A stretch of DNA of 64,000 bases from Xestospongia bergquistia. Lineage: Eukaryota > Porifera > Demospongiae > Haplosclerida > Petrosiidae. Where the stretch lies: assembly GCA_963965975.1 (NCBI GenBank), contig OZ014411.1, positions 13,470,501 through 13,534,500 of the forward strand. The letters run 5' to 3'. The position numbers and the translations under genes were made by a program. Below, one piece after another: positions 35,823 to 46,370 of the stretch. Position 1 is the first letter of the stretch, and every line of letters starts with the position of its first letter. The notes below the pieces were generated by a model that did no database searches, was not told the origin of the DNA, and saw only the letters and a list, made by a program, of their open reading frames with translations.

Positions 35823-36298
35823 GTTATGTTTCATAAAGTCAATAGTATTGATAGAAATATCTTTATATTCACAATTAAATGCTCCATACATACTACCTCA
35901 TTTAAATTATATATAATATTGAAACTTGTATTATATTGCTATGATTTAGTAATAGATACAACTTACATTTAATTGTCCTCTATTGTTAATGTAGTGTCGT
36001 ATTATAGTAGAGAGAATTACAAAGAATTTTATTGTGAATAATTTAGTGGACGCCTATCTCAGAGCTAATCCAGGTATGGGAATTTCATGTCTAATGTGCA
36101 ACACATTTAAGTTATAATTATAGACAAAAAGACCTGATGATGACTTAAAAGAATTAGATGCTAAGAACAAGATCACTAAAGATATGGTAAGTTAATCACT
36201 TTTATTAACACAACTAAACAAAGCACCACAAGATACATTACATTACAATACATAATATGTACTTAGTTGTTTCCTAAGAAGAAATGTGTAAACTCTCT

Positions 36299-36300
<2 letters not shown>

Positions 36301-36334
<34 letters not shown>
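36301..36334 (+). repeat. (CT)n microsatellite
   Basis: About 17 dinucleotide units in an intron of the CHFR relic. Confidence 0.95.
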
Positions 36335-36338
<4 letters not shown>

Positions 36339-37205
36339 TTTTCTTTCCTGTTCTTCACCGTCTTATCCTGGTCCAATCCATATTACATCACATCCATTGT
36401 AAGTAATGCACATCAACAAATTAGAAATGTTTACAGAATTAACACTATCTAGTAACAATGGCTACTCTATATATTAGAACACTTTGATTTGGTTAACTAC
36501 AATATAGTACAATATTATTCCAATAATTATATTCTCATTAATATATTATATAGTTTCTATTGAGCTCTATTATCCAATTAAACTAAGTACAGTAGTTGTT
36601 ATTTTTATTTCTAACTTTTCGTTTTCTTAGTCCAATTCCTGCTCCACCCCCACAATGTCGTCAATGTCCCAGTTATGTTGATGTCTTTACTAGTCATTCC
36701 ACTCATCGAACTCCACCCCCTTATACCTGTACTATTACCAGTAATCATGTATTGTGTTTATATTGTCTACAACCAATGCCTGACTGAGGATCTGATAGTG
36801 ACATCACTATACCACCTCAAAAATGTATGTATGACCATATTGTTCACTTCCTTTTTCACTTTGTAGTTGATGTATGTAGTAAAGCTTATTGTCACATGTA
36901 CTGGGGCTGTAGAAAACTAGGATGTAGAGGTTGTCTTGATTTATTTAAAGGTATAGTTTGATTACTTAATTAAAGAGGATGCATTATATTAATTAATGTC
37001 TACATTAGATATTGATTTTGATGAAGCTATATTGGGTAATTTAATTTGTGACAATGTTTATGAATCAAGAGTTTTAAAAGAACATATAATGTTTTGTATT
37101 ATGTATTATATTTAGACATATTGTTAGGATTATATGAGACTAAAGAGTATAATATTAAAAGATTTGTTAGAATCTTGTTTAGAGAAATTAAATGATGGAA
37201 CATAT

Positions 37206-38270
37206 TAAGCGTAAAAAATGTTATCATAATTATAGTTGAACTTATATAGGCAGCTTTCTTAATCTATCTATACCTGACCATTTGAATATCATAAAACTTG
37301 TAATAACAATTTGGGCTACTGTTAACAAAAGTTACAATAAGTTCAAAGTTCTGTGCTCCATTACCCATTATATGAGCAGTTATATCTAATAAAGAGGAAA
37401 AAACCTTATTCAATATGCACTTTTCAAATAATTTTAAAAAAGAATGATATAGGAGATGTAAACAAAGTTATGAGTCCTTGCCTGTTAACAGTGTTATGAA
37501 TAATTAATTAGTAATATCTGGTGGGTGGAGCTAATTATTGTTGTGGTTTGCTCTAATAAATAGGAAAAAACTTTATTCAATGTGTTCAAGTTTATCTAAT
37601 TTATTCACTGACCTATATAAGAGATCTTGCCCATTCAAAATAAAACAGTAAAGTAACCATGAATGGTGGTAAATTATTGCTATTTACATGTAGTTCTATC
37701 TTATTCTCTCAAGGGGATGACCTCACTAGACTAGTTCTGCAAAGCAGAATACATCTGTAGCAACTACTGATAATGCTGGTTTTCAGAAACTGATATATAG
37801 GTATAGTTATATTGGTGTCTGTTGCTATTTTAATATTCTTATCAACTATACATGTACATGTACATGGATGTCTCAATACATGTAGTTAATATATATGTCT
37901 TGTACTTCTCTCATTGTGTGAGTGGGCAGTTATAGTTTGTCAAGATCTGGTCACATGATCTGGCTGTGTCCATTTCTGTAGGGATCAAATGTTTTTAAAC
38001 TAATTTAGAATGAGTTTCTGCACAATGGGAGGGGCACATGAAATGATTAGAAGGAAAATTAAAACAATATGAAAGTGAAAAGGAACTGTTAGAAGTCGTA
38101 AGTTTGGTGGGTGTGGTTAAAACCTTAATCCATTTCATCATTTGTTATGTTCTACTATGAATCCATTTAACAAATCATACATCCATTCAACATACCTTAC
38201 ATCCATTTAGCAACTATACATCCATTCAACATTACATTTGTCCATTTAGCTGTCATCTGACTCAGGCTTA
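37206..38270. repeat. Repeat-containing noncoding interval
   Basis: Two related blocks (about 37388-37460 and 37553-37630, both with AGGAAAAAAC-TTATTCAAT) are diverged copies. At 38155-38255 the unit TACATCCATTTAGCAA or TACATCCATTCAACAT repeats about six times. No gene seen. Confidence 0.6.
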
Positions 38271-38450
38271 TGACGAGACTTACAGAACTAAAAGAGACAA
38301 CAGAAAAATTATATTCTGTTCTAGAGGTTAAATACTCAGTCCTGGGCACCAAGGAATAAGAACTTGTAGAATGTAAAGATCATATCACAGCACTAGAGAA
38401 CCAGTTGTAAAGTATGCTACCATGAATAATGACCAACATAAGGTAAGTGT
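38270..38450 (+). pseudogene. Coiled-coil gene relic
   Basis: Plus strand reads RLTELKETTEKLYSVLEVKY, then a TAA, ELVECKDHITALENQL, TAA, and a possible donor (GTAAGT at about 38441). Heptad-like spacing of Leu with Glu/Lys is typical of coiled coils. It resembles in style the coiled-coil relic at 56.6-58.1 kb but is on the other strand. The parent gene is not identified. Confidence 0.45.
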
Positions 38451-38689
38451 GTTGCTAGTAATAATTCATTCCTGTGTTTCATTCTGGTTCCATAAATTTC
38501 ATTATTTGATTCTCATGGTTCAGAATTATCATTCTAATCTTTTCAGGTTATTTTTTCTATCTCATATACATCACAAACACATCACTATACTAAATTAGAG
38601 AAATTATATCAAAATACTGTAGACTTCTCTAAGAAATAATAAAGAATTTCAAGAGAAACTGTCTACATTTGAAACAAACCTCAATAGCT

Positions 38690-39080
38690 ATATATACATA
38701 TACATATAATATGGTAATAAAGGTATGGAAGCTACCCTCAATATGTACATGTACTTGTACATGTAATATGGTAGTAATGGTATGGGACTATCCTCAATAG
38801 ATATACCTATATATGTAATCTGGTAATGATAGTATACAAGCTATCCTCAATAGGTGTACATGTACATGTATATGTAATACGGTATGGAAAGTAACCTCAG
38901 TAGGTGCACATGTACATTTAATATGGTAATAATGGTGTGGAAGCTGCCCTCAATAGCTATCGAGGGTAACTTGCATACCATATTACATGTACATGTACCT
39001 ATTGAGGGTAGCTTGCATATCAATATTACCATATATACATGTACATGTACCTAGGTACACGTACATGTACATGTAATTTA
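38690..39080. repeat. Minisatellite with forward then inverted units
   Basis: Units of roughly 55-60 bp containing CCTCAATAGGTGTACATG and TAATATGGTAATAATGG repeat about five times in one orientation to about 38960. The array then continues as reverse complements (CTATTGAGGGTAGCTTGCAT) to 39080. It ends in a run of TACATGTACATG palindromes, so the whole array could fold back on itself. Confidence 0.85.
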
Positions 39081-39179
39081 CTTATAAAGAAAGAAAGACA
39101 AATTGTATGTTTAATACAAGGATGAGCAGGTTTAAATGTAGCTAATAATTCTGGTGTTAAATTCTATTTCCCTCTCTTT

Positions 39180-39276
39180 CATTCAGATACCTCACTTGTA
39201 CAGCAGAAAGAAGGCAACAGTTTCTGCTAAGGGTGGAAAAATCAGAATTCAAACGACTTCCATTTAATTGTTATAG
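39180..39276 (+). pseudogene. Unidentified exon, copy 1 of a duplicated block
   Basis: A block from an AG acceptor (ttcattcag) to a GTAAGT donor (39277) reads YLTCTAERRQQFLLRVEKSE. A diverged copy with the same borders lies at about 42995-43092, and flanking introns match too, so a piece of about 250 bp was duplicated 3.8 kb away. The parent gene is not recognised. Confidence 0.5.
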
Positions 39277-39613
39277 GTAAGTACATATAATATAACTGGT
39301 GTGATAATATTGTGTCTAGTTTATCTCTTCAGCCATTTGAACATCGATAGCTGTGTCCTTCATATCTATACTACTTTCATTAATTCATAATATATATACA
39401 CATACTACACAAATATTGTTATAGCAAAAGCTGCTAAACTGTTTAGTTTGGAAGTTTCTGATAGAATATATTATACCTTTAATTGTATATACACATTGCT
39501 TTAAAACTATATTTCTTTCTACTAATAACTTGTAGAATGTTATAAATACTTGTATATTTGAAGATTTTAATTAGTTGTTAATCATATCAATTAAAAATCA
39601 ATTAATATTGATC

Positions 39614-39640
39614 ACGCGTGTAGTTGTTTCCCGCCAAATG
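39614..39640 (+). promoter_or_regulatory. MCB/E2F-like promoter motifs
   Basis: ACGCGT at 39614-39619 and a consensus E2F site TTTCCCGCCAAA at 39627-39638 lie 40 bp upstream of an ATG at 39679. The pair is typical of S-phase gene promoters in animals. The motifs are seen; their use is inferred. Confidence 0.45.
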
Positions 39641-39678
39641 TGTCACAAGCTAGTGTTGACTGGTTGTCAATTTGAAGC

Positions 39679-39735
39679 ATGACGAGATTTCTTGATAATA
39701 TAAAAGCACTCCATTTTGCATACTTTAATTATAAG
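39679..39735 (+). CDS. Possible first coding exon of an unidentified gene
   Basis: ATG followed by 19 codons (MTRFLDNIKALHFAYFNYK) and a strong GTGAGT donor in phase 0, just below the E2F-like site. A candidate second exon at about 40573-40592 (after ttgcag, before GTGAGC) reads into a stop in that phase, so the gene may be broken or spliced otherwise. Sequence after each donor is similar (ATCTCTCCATCCAT), showing that the two donor regions are duplicates. Confidence 0.3.
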
Positions 39736-40059
39736 GTGAGTTATCTCTCCATCCATCCATCTCACATCTATTCTGCAGTTGTTACAAATAACTCTCTCTT
39801 TCTCCCTCTATGTTCTCTACAATTCGCCTCATCGTTGGATCATGTCATACTTCGTTGGATCAACTCATCTCATCGTTGGATAACCTCTCGCCGCTGGATC
39901 ATCTTTTTATTTTAGTTATGTCATTTTTATCTCTTTGTTTTCATTTTTGGTTTTTTATCTGTTTTTCTTTTGTTCTCAAACTTTTTATTTTTTAATTTTT
40001 GTCAATTGATTTTTTGAATTTTTAAATAAATTTTTCCTCTCTCTTCGTTCCCACAGGAC

Positions 40060-40205
40060 TCAACTGTTCTTCTCTGGTGTTCTTTGATGATTTTGACTGT
40101 TCTTCTTTGATGTCTTCTGATGATGTTCTTGACTGTTCTTCTCTGTGTCTTCTGATGTTCTTGACTGTTCTTCTCTGATGTTCTTGACTGTTCTTCTCTG
40201 ACGTT
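40060..40205. repeat. Minisatellite with GACTGTTCTTCTCTGATGTTC-like units
   Basis: Tandem units of about 20-30 bp containing TTGACTGTTCTTCTCTGATG. The open minus frame across it (40002-40229) is an artefact of the repeat. Confidence 0.75.
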
Positions 40206-40355
40206 CTCTGGATGTAAAAGATGAGTCACTCTCCTGCCTGGTCTCTTCTGTCTTCCTTCAAGCCTTCTTTCCTCTTCTTTTTATTTTTTTAAATTTTATT
40301 TTGGGCTATTCAGTCCATACATTATACACACATTCATACAATCCCTATTAATTAT

Positions 40356-40427
40356 CTCCTCCCTGCCGCCTGGCGGCCTAAAAAAATTTTTTTTAAATAT
40401 CCTAGGCCGCCAGGTGGCGGGGAGGAG
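40356..40427. repeat. GC-rich hairpin
   Basis: Arms 40356-40380 and 40403-40427 are inverted repeats of 25 bases with two mismatches around a 22-base A/T loop. Each arm holds GCCGCCTGGCGGCC or its complement. This is the most GC-rich patch in the window. It could be a foldback element core or a terminal repeat pair of a tiny element. Confidence 0.8.
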
Positions 40428-41176
40428 CTCTGATCTTCTAGGGTGCGTGTGTGTGTGCGCTGTATGTGTATGTGTTGATGGTCCCTTTTCACTTCCTCTG
40501 TCTCTCTTCACTCTCTATCCATTCATTGTTTTCACCAGTTCAGCTAATAACTACTTTTTGCTTTCCTTGCAGGAGCAGCACTGTTGAAGAAGGTGAGCTA
40601 TCTCTCCATCCATTTCATTCACTCTTTAGCAATTCAGTTGTTACATCTCTCTCTCTTTCTTTCTCTATGTTCTCTACTTGTGGAGTGACTGGACTCTTGG
40701 GGACTTTCAACTACTGAAACTGTCTTATTTTAAGTTATTTTTATTTTATTTCTTATTGTATTTTTTTAATGTTTTTTTAATAGTTTGTCGTATTATTGTT
40801 TTTAATTTATTATATTGAACTTCTCAAAAAAACATTTTTCACTAAAATTTGTCAAAAGTCAATTATCTTAATTTCAGTTATATTTTAAAATTGATTCTCT
40901 AATCAACAACTTAGAAATTTCAATTCTAGATTTATTATAACTTTGAAAACTAAATCAGTTTAGAATTCAATTTTTATCTTTACTAAACAACTACAATAAT
41001 ACTGAATGAGTTCTTATTAATTTTCTTACAACTATTGTATCATCATATTACTAATTCTTTTGATCATATTATCATTAATATTTTGTAACAAAAAGCTAAA
41101 TTATTTAATTAATTTTTTAATAATTAATTAAAAACCTATTAAAAGTGTTTTGCTGTTCTTGTAAGTTTTTTGCTAA

Positions 41177-41246
41177 ACGCGTGTGCTGCTGTTATGTTTT
41201 CCCGCCATAATGTCATATTTTCCCGCCATAATGATAGGTCACGCGT
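41177..41246 (+). promoter_or_regulatory. Twin E2F-like sites flanked by ACGCGT boxes
   Basis: Two copies of TTTTCCCGCCATAATG (41197-41212 and 41218-41233) sit 21 bp apart, bracketed by ACGCGT at 41177-41182 and 41241-41246. No clear coding start follows within 300 bp on plus. The nearest open frames are the zinc-finger ORF on minus (ending 41749) and the exon near 39679. Confidence 0.45.
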
Positions 41247-41748
41247 TTGCTCTTCCTCGGTAGTCGTGTGCTGATGATCTAGTAATACATTCTCTCAAGA
41301 CCTTCTTTGATTGTACTCTTCACCAATTGAAATTTTAATTTCTGTGTCAGCATTATTTTAAGTTTTTTTCAGGTAATTATTTTTATTCTTGCTTTTGTCA
41401 TTAAAATAAATGTTTATTTGCTATTTAACTTGTTTGTTGTATATTTACAAAGTTCAGTATTCTTACAAGATATCAACAAACTGGATGAGATCCATACAGA
41501 TCGGAGAGACTGCATAATCACTGTCATCAAACTCACAGATCTTCCTCTCTGTATATTAAGTGTTACTACTTGATGATATATACTAGTAGCAATAGATTAA
41601 CATATAATGCAATAACATGTCTAAATAACAAGTATACAATTTTATTTATGGTAAATATAAAAATGTAAAGTTTGGCAATAAAACAGTTATAATTGGAATT
41701 ATATTAAATGATACATTTAAAGTATAGACAATGTTAGGTATTTTATGG
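41247..41748. other. No gene recognised
   Basis: AT-rich sequence between the putative promoter and the zinc-finger ORF. A transcript leader or noncoding RNA cannot be excluded. Confidence 0.4.
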
Positions 41749-42108
41749 TCAGTGGATTGGGTGTGGCCAAATGATGTTGTACTCTGATACTGGTGGTAAG
41801 ACAGATGTCTCGACTTGATACACACAACATGTCTTAAGGTTATCTTCTAGACTAAATGAACCAGTACAGTCTAGACAGTGGTAGGATTTGTCACTAGTGT
41901 AATGACAATAAATATGATAAGTCATAATGTTACAATCAGTACTAGTCACATGATGACATAGAGGACACTGGAAAGTATCTAGTATTAAGGGACAATGATT
42001 ATTATTGAGATGATCAGTTAATATAGTTGAGTTAACACATGTATTCTTACAGCTACTTACAAGATAACAGCGTTTTGTGTTAGATGACATATTCAGTAAG
42101 AACCACAC
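41749..42108 (-). CDS. Small cysteine/histidine-rich zinc-finger protein, hypothetical
   Basis: An uninterrupted frame of 119 codons with 12 Cys and 10 His. The first putative module is CKNTCVNSTILTDHLNNNHC. A C-x2-C...H-x4-H type finger follows (CPLCHHVTSTDCNIMTYHIY), then CLDC. This spacing resembles C2H2 fingers. The start could be the first ATG (42106-42108) or the Met at residue 7 (MSSNTKRC). No introns, TATA box or family match identified. Composition far from the surrounding AT-rich frames argues for real coding, but length and isolation leave doubt. Confidence 0.45.
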   Translation of the reverse strand: MWFLLNMSSNTKRCYLVSSCKNTCVNSTILTDHLNNNHCPLILDTFQCPLCHHVTSTDCNIMTYHIYCHYTSDKSYHCLDCTGSFSLEDNLKTCCVYQVETSVLPPVSEYNIIWPHPIH

Positions 42109-42994
42109 ATGGTATATAGGATAATAATAATTAATTAGAGCTCCACCTACTACTTAAGAGTATTATTAATAATTAACTAATAAATCAATGGAATGTCTAG
42201 ATAATTCACTTGCTACAACAATTTTATTGACTTGTAGTCATTAAATGTGTTTATACTGTCATTACTATATTTACCTAATAGTCATCTCTGCATTTATAAT
42301 TTTTTCAAACATTTTACTTTTAACAAAAATAATGGGACCAGTCAGCATAAAATTTAAAAAATACACAAAGCTTTGATCTTCAGAGAATAATATAATTAGT
42401 CTTTAAATTTTGGATTACCTTTATAACATTCCAGTGTCCTTGATGTCACTTAACCATCATCATGACAAGCATATCTCCCGGCATGAGTCTCAGCATCAGT
42501 TTTATATCATATTGTCTAATGTACATAAGGAATTAACTTCATACCAACCTCGTGTCTACCTTCTGCGCAGTATACACACATATTACTTTAATGTTTGGGT
42601 CTGAAGAATCTGGGTTGACATTCATTGTTGAGACTTTAACTACAGTAGCTCCCAGTTCACCAGATACTACTACAGCCTGACTTATTGTCTCCCAGATCCG
42701 ATCAGTACAAGAGATGAGTTTGAAGATCAACTATTTGCCTAATGTTGATCTTTTGGCATTGTAGTGAGCTGGATAAATCCAGTAATTAGCAAATACTCTG
42801 TGGGTTTGGCGGAACTTTGGCCATCTTTAGGTCTTTAATTTTTAACCCCTTTTCAACTGTCGCAGTGTCAATATGGGTAAAAAGCAGCATTAGAAAGACA
42901 AATTGTAAGTTTAATATACAAAGATGACCAAGTCTAGAAGTAATTAGATTATGTTCCCGTCTTAGGTTCCATTTCTTTCTCTTTTAATAAGATA

Positions 42995-43092
42995 CCTCAC
43001 TTGTAAAGAATGGTCCACAATATTAAAGAAGGCAGCAGCTGCTGCTAAGGGTGAAAGATCAGAATTCAAATGACTTTTATTTAATTGTTGTA
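42995..43092 (+). pseudogene. Unidentified exon, copy 2 of the duplicated block
   Basis: Same acceptor-donor block as 39180-39276, here reading YLTCKEWSTILKKAAAAAKG and then a TGA before the GTAAGT donor. The sequences before and after (GAAAGACAAATTGTA; GATAATATTGTGT) also match copy 1. Confidence 0.5.
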
Positions 43093-43204
43093 GGTAAGTA
43101 CATATAATAGAACTGTTTTGATAATATTGTGTGTCTAGTTTATCTCTCTAATCATTTGAACATCCTTTGTGTACATCTGATGTAGTAGTATTTGATCTGA
43201 AGTA

Positions 43205-43320
43205 AGTAGATACGAAATGGATGAATGGGTGAATAGATGGATAGATGGATGGATCCAATAGACAGACAGACAGAAGGATGGATAAATAGATGGTTGGTTG
43301 AGTAGATGGGTAGAAAAATG
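43205..43320. repeat. GGAT/GACA microsatellite-like tract
   Basis: Imperfect GATGGATG and GACAGACA runs. The minus open frame over it is low-complexity and not called. Confidence 0.8.
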
Positions 43321-43458
43321 TGGGGAATACAGTGAAAGGAATGGATCAATGGGCTTACTTCACATTTGATGTATTACTAGGAACATTGTACCTTTTTTAA
43401 GGAAGTATGGTCATAATCCTTTAACAGGAGAGGTAATATATGGTTAATTAGTCAGCCA

Positions 43459-44203
43459 TTATGCACCATATTTACGAATAACATAATCAGTTAAAATGTA
43501 GTACCAGGTGGTCATACAAGTACCACTGTTTGTTCCTTGAGAGACACCATAAGCATGTACTCCAATGATTGTGTACACATTATTACTGTTAGAGTAGTAG
43601 ACACCACTCCCACTGGTATCACCATAAGTATCGCACTTGTACCTCAGACGTTTAGATTCAACTATAACAAGAGGACAACTGGTACCATAGAGACACCAAT
43701 TTGGGCTACTTGTTGTTGGGAGATCTGCTGGGTAGCCATAGATAAAGATAGTTGTAGCAGTAACTGGAGGAATCACAAAAGTAAAGCTCATTGACACTAG
43801 AGAGGGAGTACCAACAATGATCCACCCAATATCATTTTCAGGGTTATGATTGTTAATTCATCCATCAAGGGTAACAGCAGCTTTCCAAGTGTGCTTTGTT
43901 CCTTGATTTGGATCACAATCCTTTGCCCGATGGACATAAAAATTAGAGTACCATCCAGTGTCACCATAGACACAATGACCGCAGTTATCCATCTTTGGTC
44001 ACCATAACGAGTCGAAGACCCTTCAGGAATTCATCTGTACCCTCAGGAGGTGCAGGTTTGTTGCTGAATTGGACAGGCAGACCAATGATGTTGTTTATAG
44101 GAGAGAACTGAATTTTTTTCCATCCATTTTTAGCACGTCCAGCGTCTATGGACTCCCAAATGAGAACAGAGCTAGTCAACACAAAAAGAATCAATGCCTT
44201 CAT
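43459..44203 (-). pseudogene. Secreted trypsin-like / glutamyl-endopeptidase-like serine protease, broken
   Basis: ATG at 44201-44203 opens a clean signal peptide (MKALILFVLTSSVLIWESIDA). The N-terminal frame ends at TAA (43985-43987), exactly where the catalytic His block should begin; GHCVYGDTGWYSNFYVHRA continues in another frame, so one or two bases are missing. The next lesion is TGA at 43858-43860 in place of Trp (VTLDG-stop-INNHNPENDIGW). The ENDIGWIIV segment would hold the catalytic Asp, and YGDTSGSGVYY (near 43610) the catalytic Ser, followed by IIGVHAYG and NSGT. The order His-Asp-Ser and the short length (about 245 residues) fit S1-type secreted endopeptidases. Intronless, with a TATA box retained 90 bp upstream. 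Confidence 0.75.
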
Positions 44204-44290
44204 TGTAACTTAAAACTTGCAAAGAAGTTAATGATAAGTTAATAGCATTGGTTGCAACACCAGTGCTTAATTTTCTATAGTTGATCTCCA

Positions 44291-44299
44291 TTTATATAC
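44291..44299 (-). promoter_or_regulatory. TATA box upstream of the protease relic
   Basis: The minus strand reads GTATATAAATG about 90 bp before the ATG at 44203. It is the same distance class as the collagen TATA box and suggests the promoter outlived the coding sequence. Confidence 0.5.
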
Positions 44300-45900
44300 T
44301 CTGATATTGCCATGAATAGTACCATGTTGTCATGGTAACAACAAGTTTCAATAGTATAGTGTTATAGTTGATTTGATTGAGATATTATTAGTACTATGAA
44401 ACTTATCAATCACAAATGATCCCCCAAACCATAGGCTACTAGGTTACTCAGTAGTCATGGTAATAATTTATTCATGAGCATTTAAAAGAGTATAACTTTG
44501 GAATAAAGAACATCTCTATAATACCAAAGGATTGGTCACAATTAATGAAGTCAGATTAGAATGTTCCTGACTGTATTACATGTCAATGAACAATCCAGAC
44601 TATGGCTACATTGGCAAACATGCTTGATTGATATACAGTGTAACATGTAAAGTTTTCTTGACTATCAATGAAGTAGAATGCATGAAGTGACTGAAATTAT
44701 GTTCTACCCCATTAATAGTATGTCTGTCGTCTTGCTCAGTAAATTAATTACGTAAATTTACACCAGTCTAACAGTTCTTTGTGATGTCTTTGTGATGACT
44801 TCAGTTATTGTCCTCCAAATTAAAGCTATGTCTGTTAACTTGTTCAGTAAGTTAATTATGCAATTCACATTAGACTAAGATTAACTTGTGTTAACTTGAG
44901 TTATTGTATTCCAAAGTAACAAGGTATTTATGTTATTTGAGTTACATAACATTAACATACATTCTCTATCTTAATTGTTAACATCAAGTAATTAAAGAAA
45001 CTATGTATTTTAAAAATATTTATAATTATGTCAAATGTATTTACATAGTATGTATAAAACATACATTATACAAATACATATATTTGACATAATTATAGTC
45101 ATTGTAGAATATAGAACATTATATATTATATATACATCACATGTATGTCTATACTTCATTTGTTACTGAATGAATATGGCTTGTACAGTAATAATGATAG
45201 ACTAAACATGTCAACTAGAATCATATTTCAAGCTAATGTATATATATATATTATGTACATTACTACATTGTAAATGAATATGTTACTATAAATGAACTAA
45301 TTTTTACCTTATATGGGTGGATTACTATGGAATCTAGAATTCATGTGAATTACTCCTGTATAATTTGATACTTTGTAATTGTACAACATATCAACAAATG
45401 GTCTAATGATCCATAAATTATAGATTCAATGTAATCCACTGATGCATGTCAGCTACAAATTGTTCTTTGTAATAATTAATTAGTTTTACAGTGAAATAAA
45501 GTTGTGAGAATTATATTATACATCTCACTCATTTTATTTAATATTCTGGTAATGGATGAGCATTCTATCTTAATTTGACTAACTTGAAAGGATACTGACA
45601 TGGAGTACCAAAACATTAACAAACTACATGTATAGTAAAAAAAAGAGATAAAGACAAAAGGAAAAGGTGGTGGTGCTTGTAGATGAAAGAGAAGAAAGAC
45701 ACACACAACCAAGTAATTTAAAGAATCACATATCTTAAATATATTTATAATTATGTGAACTATATGTACATACAAAAAATACAGTACATATTATTGTATA
45801 TTTGACATATAGTTATTGTAGAATATAGAACGTTATATATTATATGTACAGAATCCAAGGATGAACATTCCAATTCCTATACCCTATTTTAATTAAATGG
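44300..45900. repeat. Noncoding interval with local duplications and an AT-rich inverted repeat
   Basis: 44725-44910 contains two diverged copies of a block (TATGTCTGT-GT--TTG-TCAGTAA). At about 45015-45110 a hairpin has arms around ATAATTATGTCAAAT and its complement. A related sequence recurs at about 45735-45850 with the same GTAGAATATAGAAC-TTATATATTATAT tail. No gene. Confidence 0.65.
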
Positions 45901-46009
45901 CGTTATACGTTATAGTCAATAGTATTGTATACATAGTACATGATATTACCATTATCATTGACAACAGTTAAAGAATACTCAGCCAGTTCATCAACTACAA
46001 AATAAAATG

Positions 46010-46370
46010 ATCAATTAGAATTAAAGATATATAAAAGAACAATAGTACATTGAGTAGTTATTAAAGATCCTCACTACATCGTCTCCAGTCTAGTTACCAA
46101 TGTCTCACTATAGAATTAAAGGAAATAGTTTAGTACAACATTGTCAAATTAATGATAGATCAAACTTACAGTCTAACTTATCAAAGAACATTAACATTAT
46201 GTAGAATTATACAGTAGATGGAAGTCCCTCTAAACTACTAAAATCCATCTTTAGTACAGAATTGTCCATATTATTATGACGGATATAAGTTATAGTAGTC
46301 ATAAGTTCATGTAGATCAGATCATCACTACCAGTGACCCTTAAACCTGTTCACCATACTATAAAAAGTAA
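46010..46370. repeat. Dispersed repeat family, member 1
   Basis: About 360 bp (from AAAGATATATAAAAGA through TTAAACCT) matches 58330-58640 at clear but diverged similarity over the whole length. Confidence 0.8.

Larger units (their letters stand above)
27192..37205 (+). pseudogene. CHFR: CHFR E3 ubiquitin ligase relic, split by a retrotransposon
   Basis: Recognised exons: 27192-27416 (acidic linker, tentative), 27741-27930 (LICEICQ), 27977-27999 (ETLHDCV), 28142-28217 (SLQPCTHIYCGGC), 35995-36073 (CRIIVERITKNFIVNNLVDAY), 36124-36186 (ELDAKNKITKDM), 36631-36824 (QCRQCPSY, CLQPMPD), 36867-36950 (YCHMYWGCRKLGCRGC), 37009-37205 (NVYESRVLKEH). Together they follow the RING and C-terminal cysteine-rich domains of CHFR, the mitotic-checkpoint ligase. 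The N-terminal FHA domain is missing. Lesions: a base lost in the A-run at 27771-27776; TAG for Tyr (28179-28181) and TGA for Trp (28188-28190) in the RING; GT to AT at the donor 28218; a frameshift at 36125-36129; TGA for Arg at 36785-36787. Cys/His spacing is otherwise kept. A BEL element occupies the intron after 28217. Confidence 0.86.

Noticed and set aside
40002..40229. Charged minus frame of 75 codons
   Set aside because: Translation of a short tandem repeat.
26528..43860. Alternative genetic code with TGA as Trp
   Set aside because: The intact ROCO and collagen frames use TGG for Trp, and collagen and NUP210 terminate at TGA. The affected genes also carry frameshifts and other stops.
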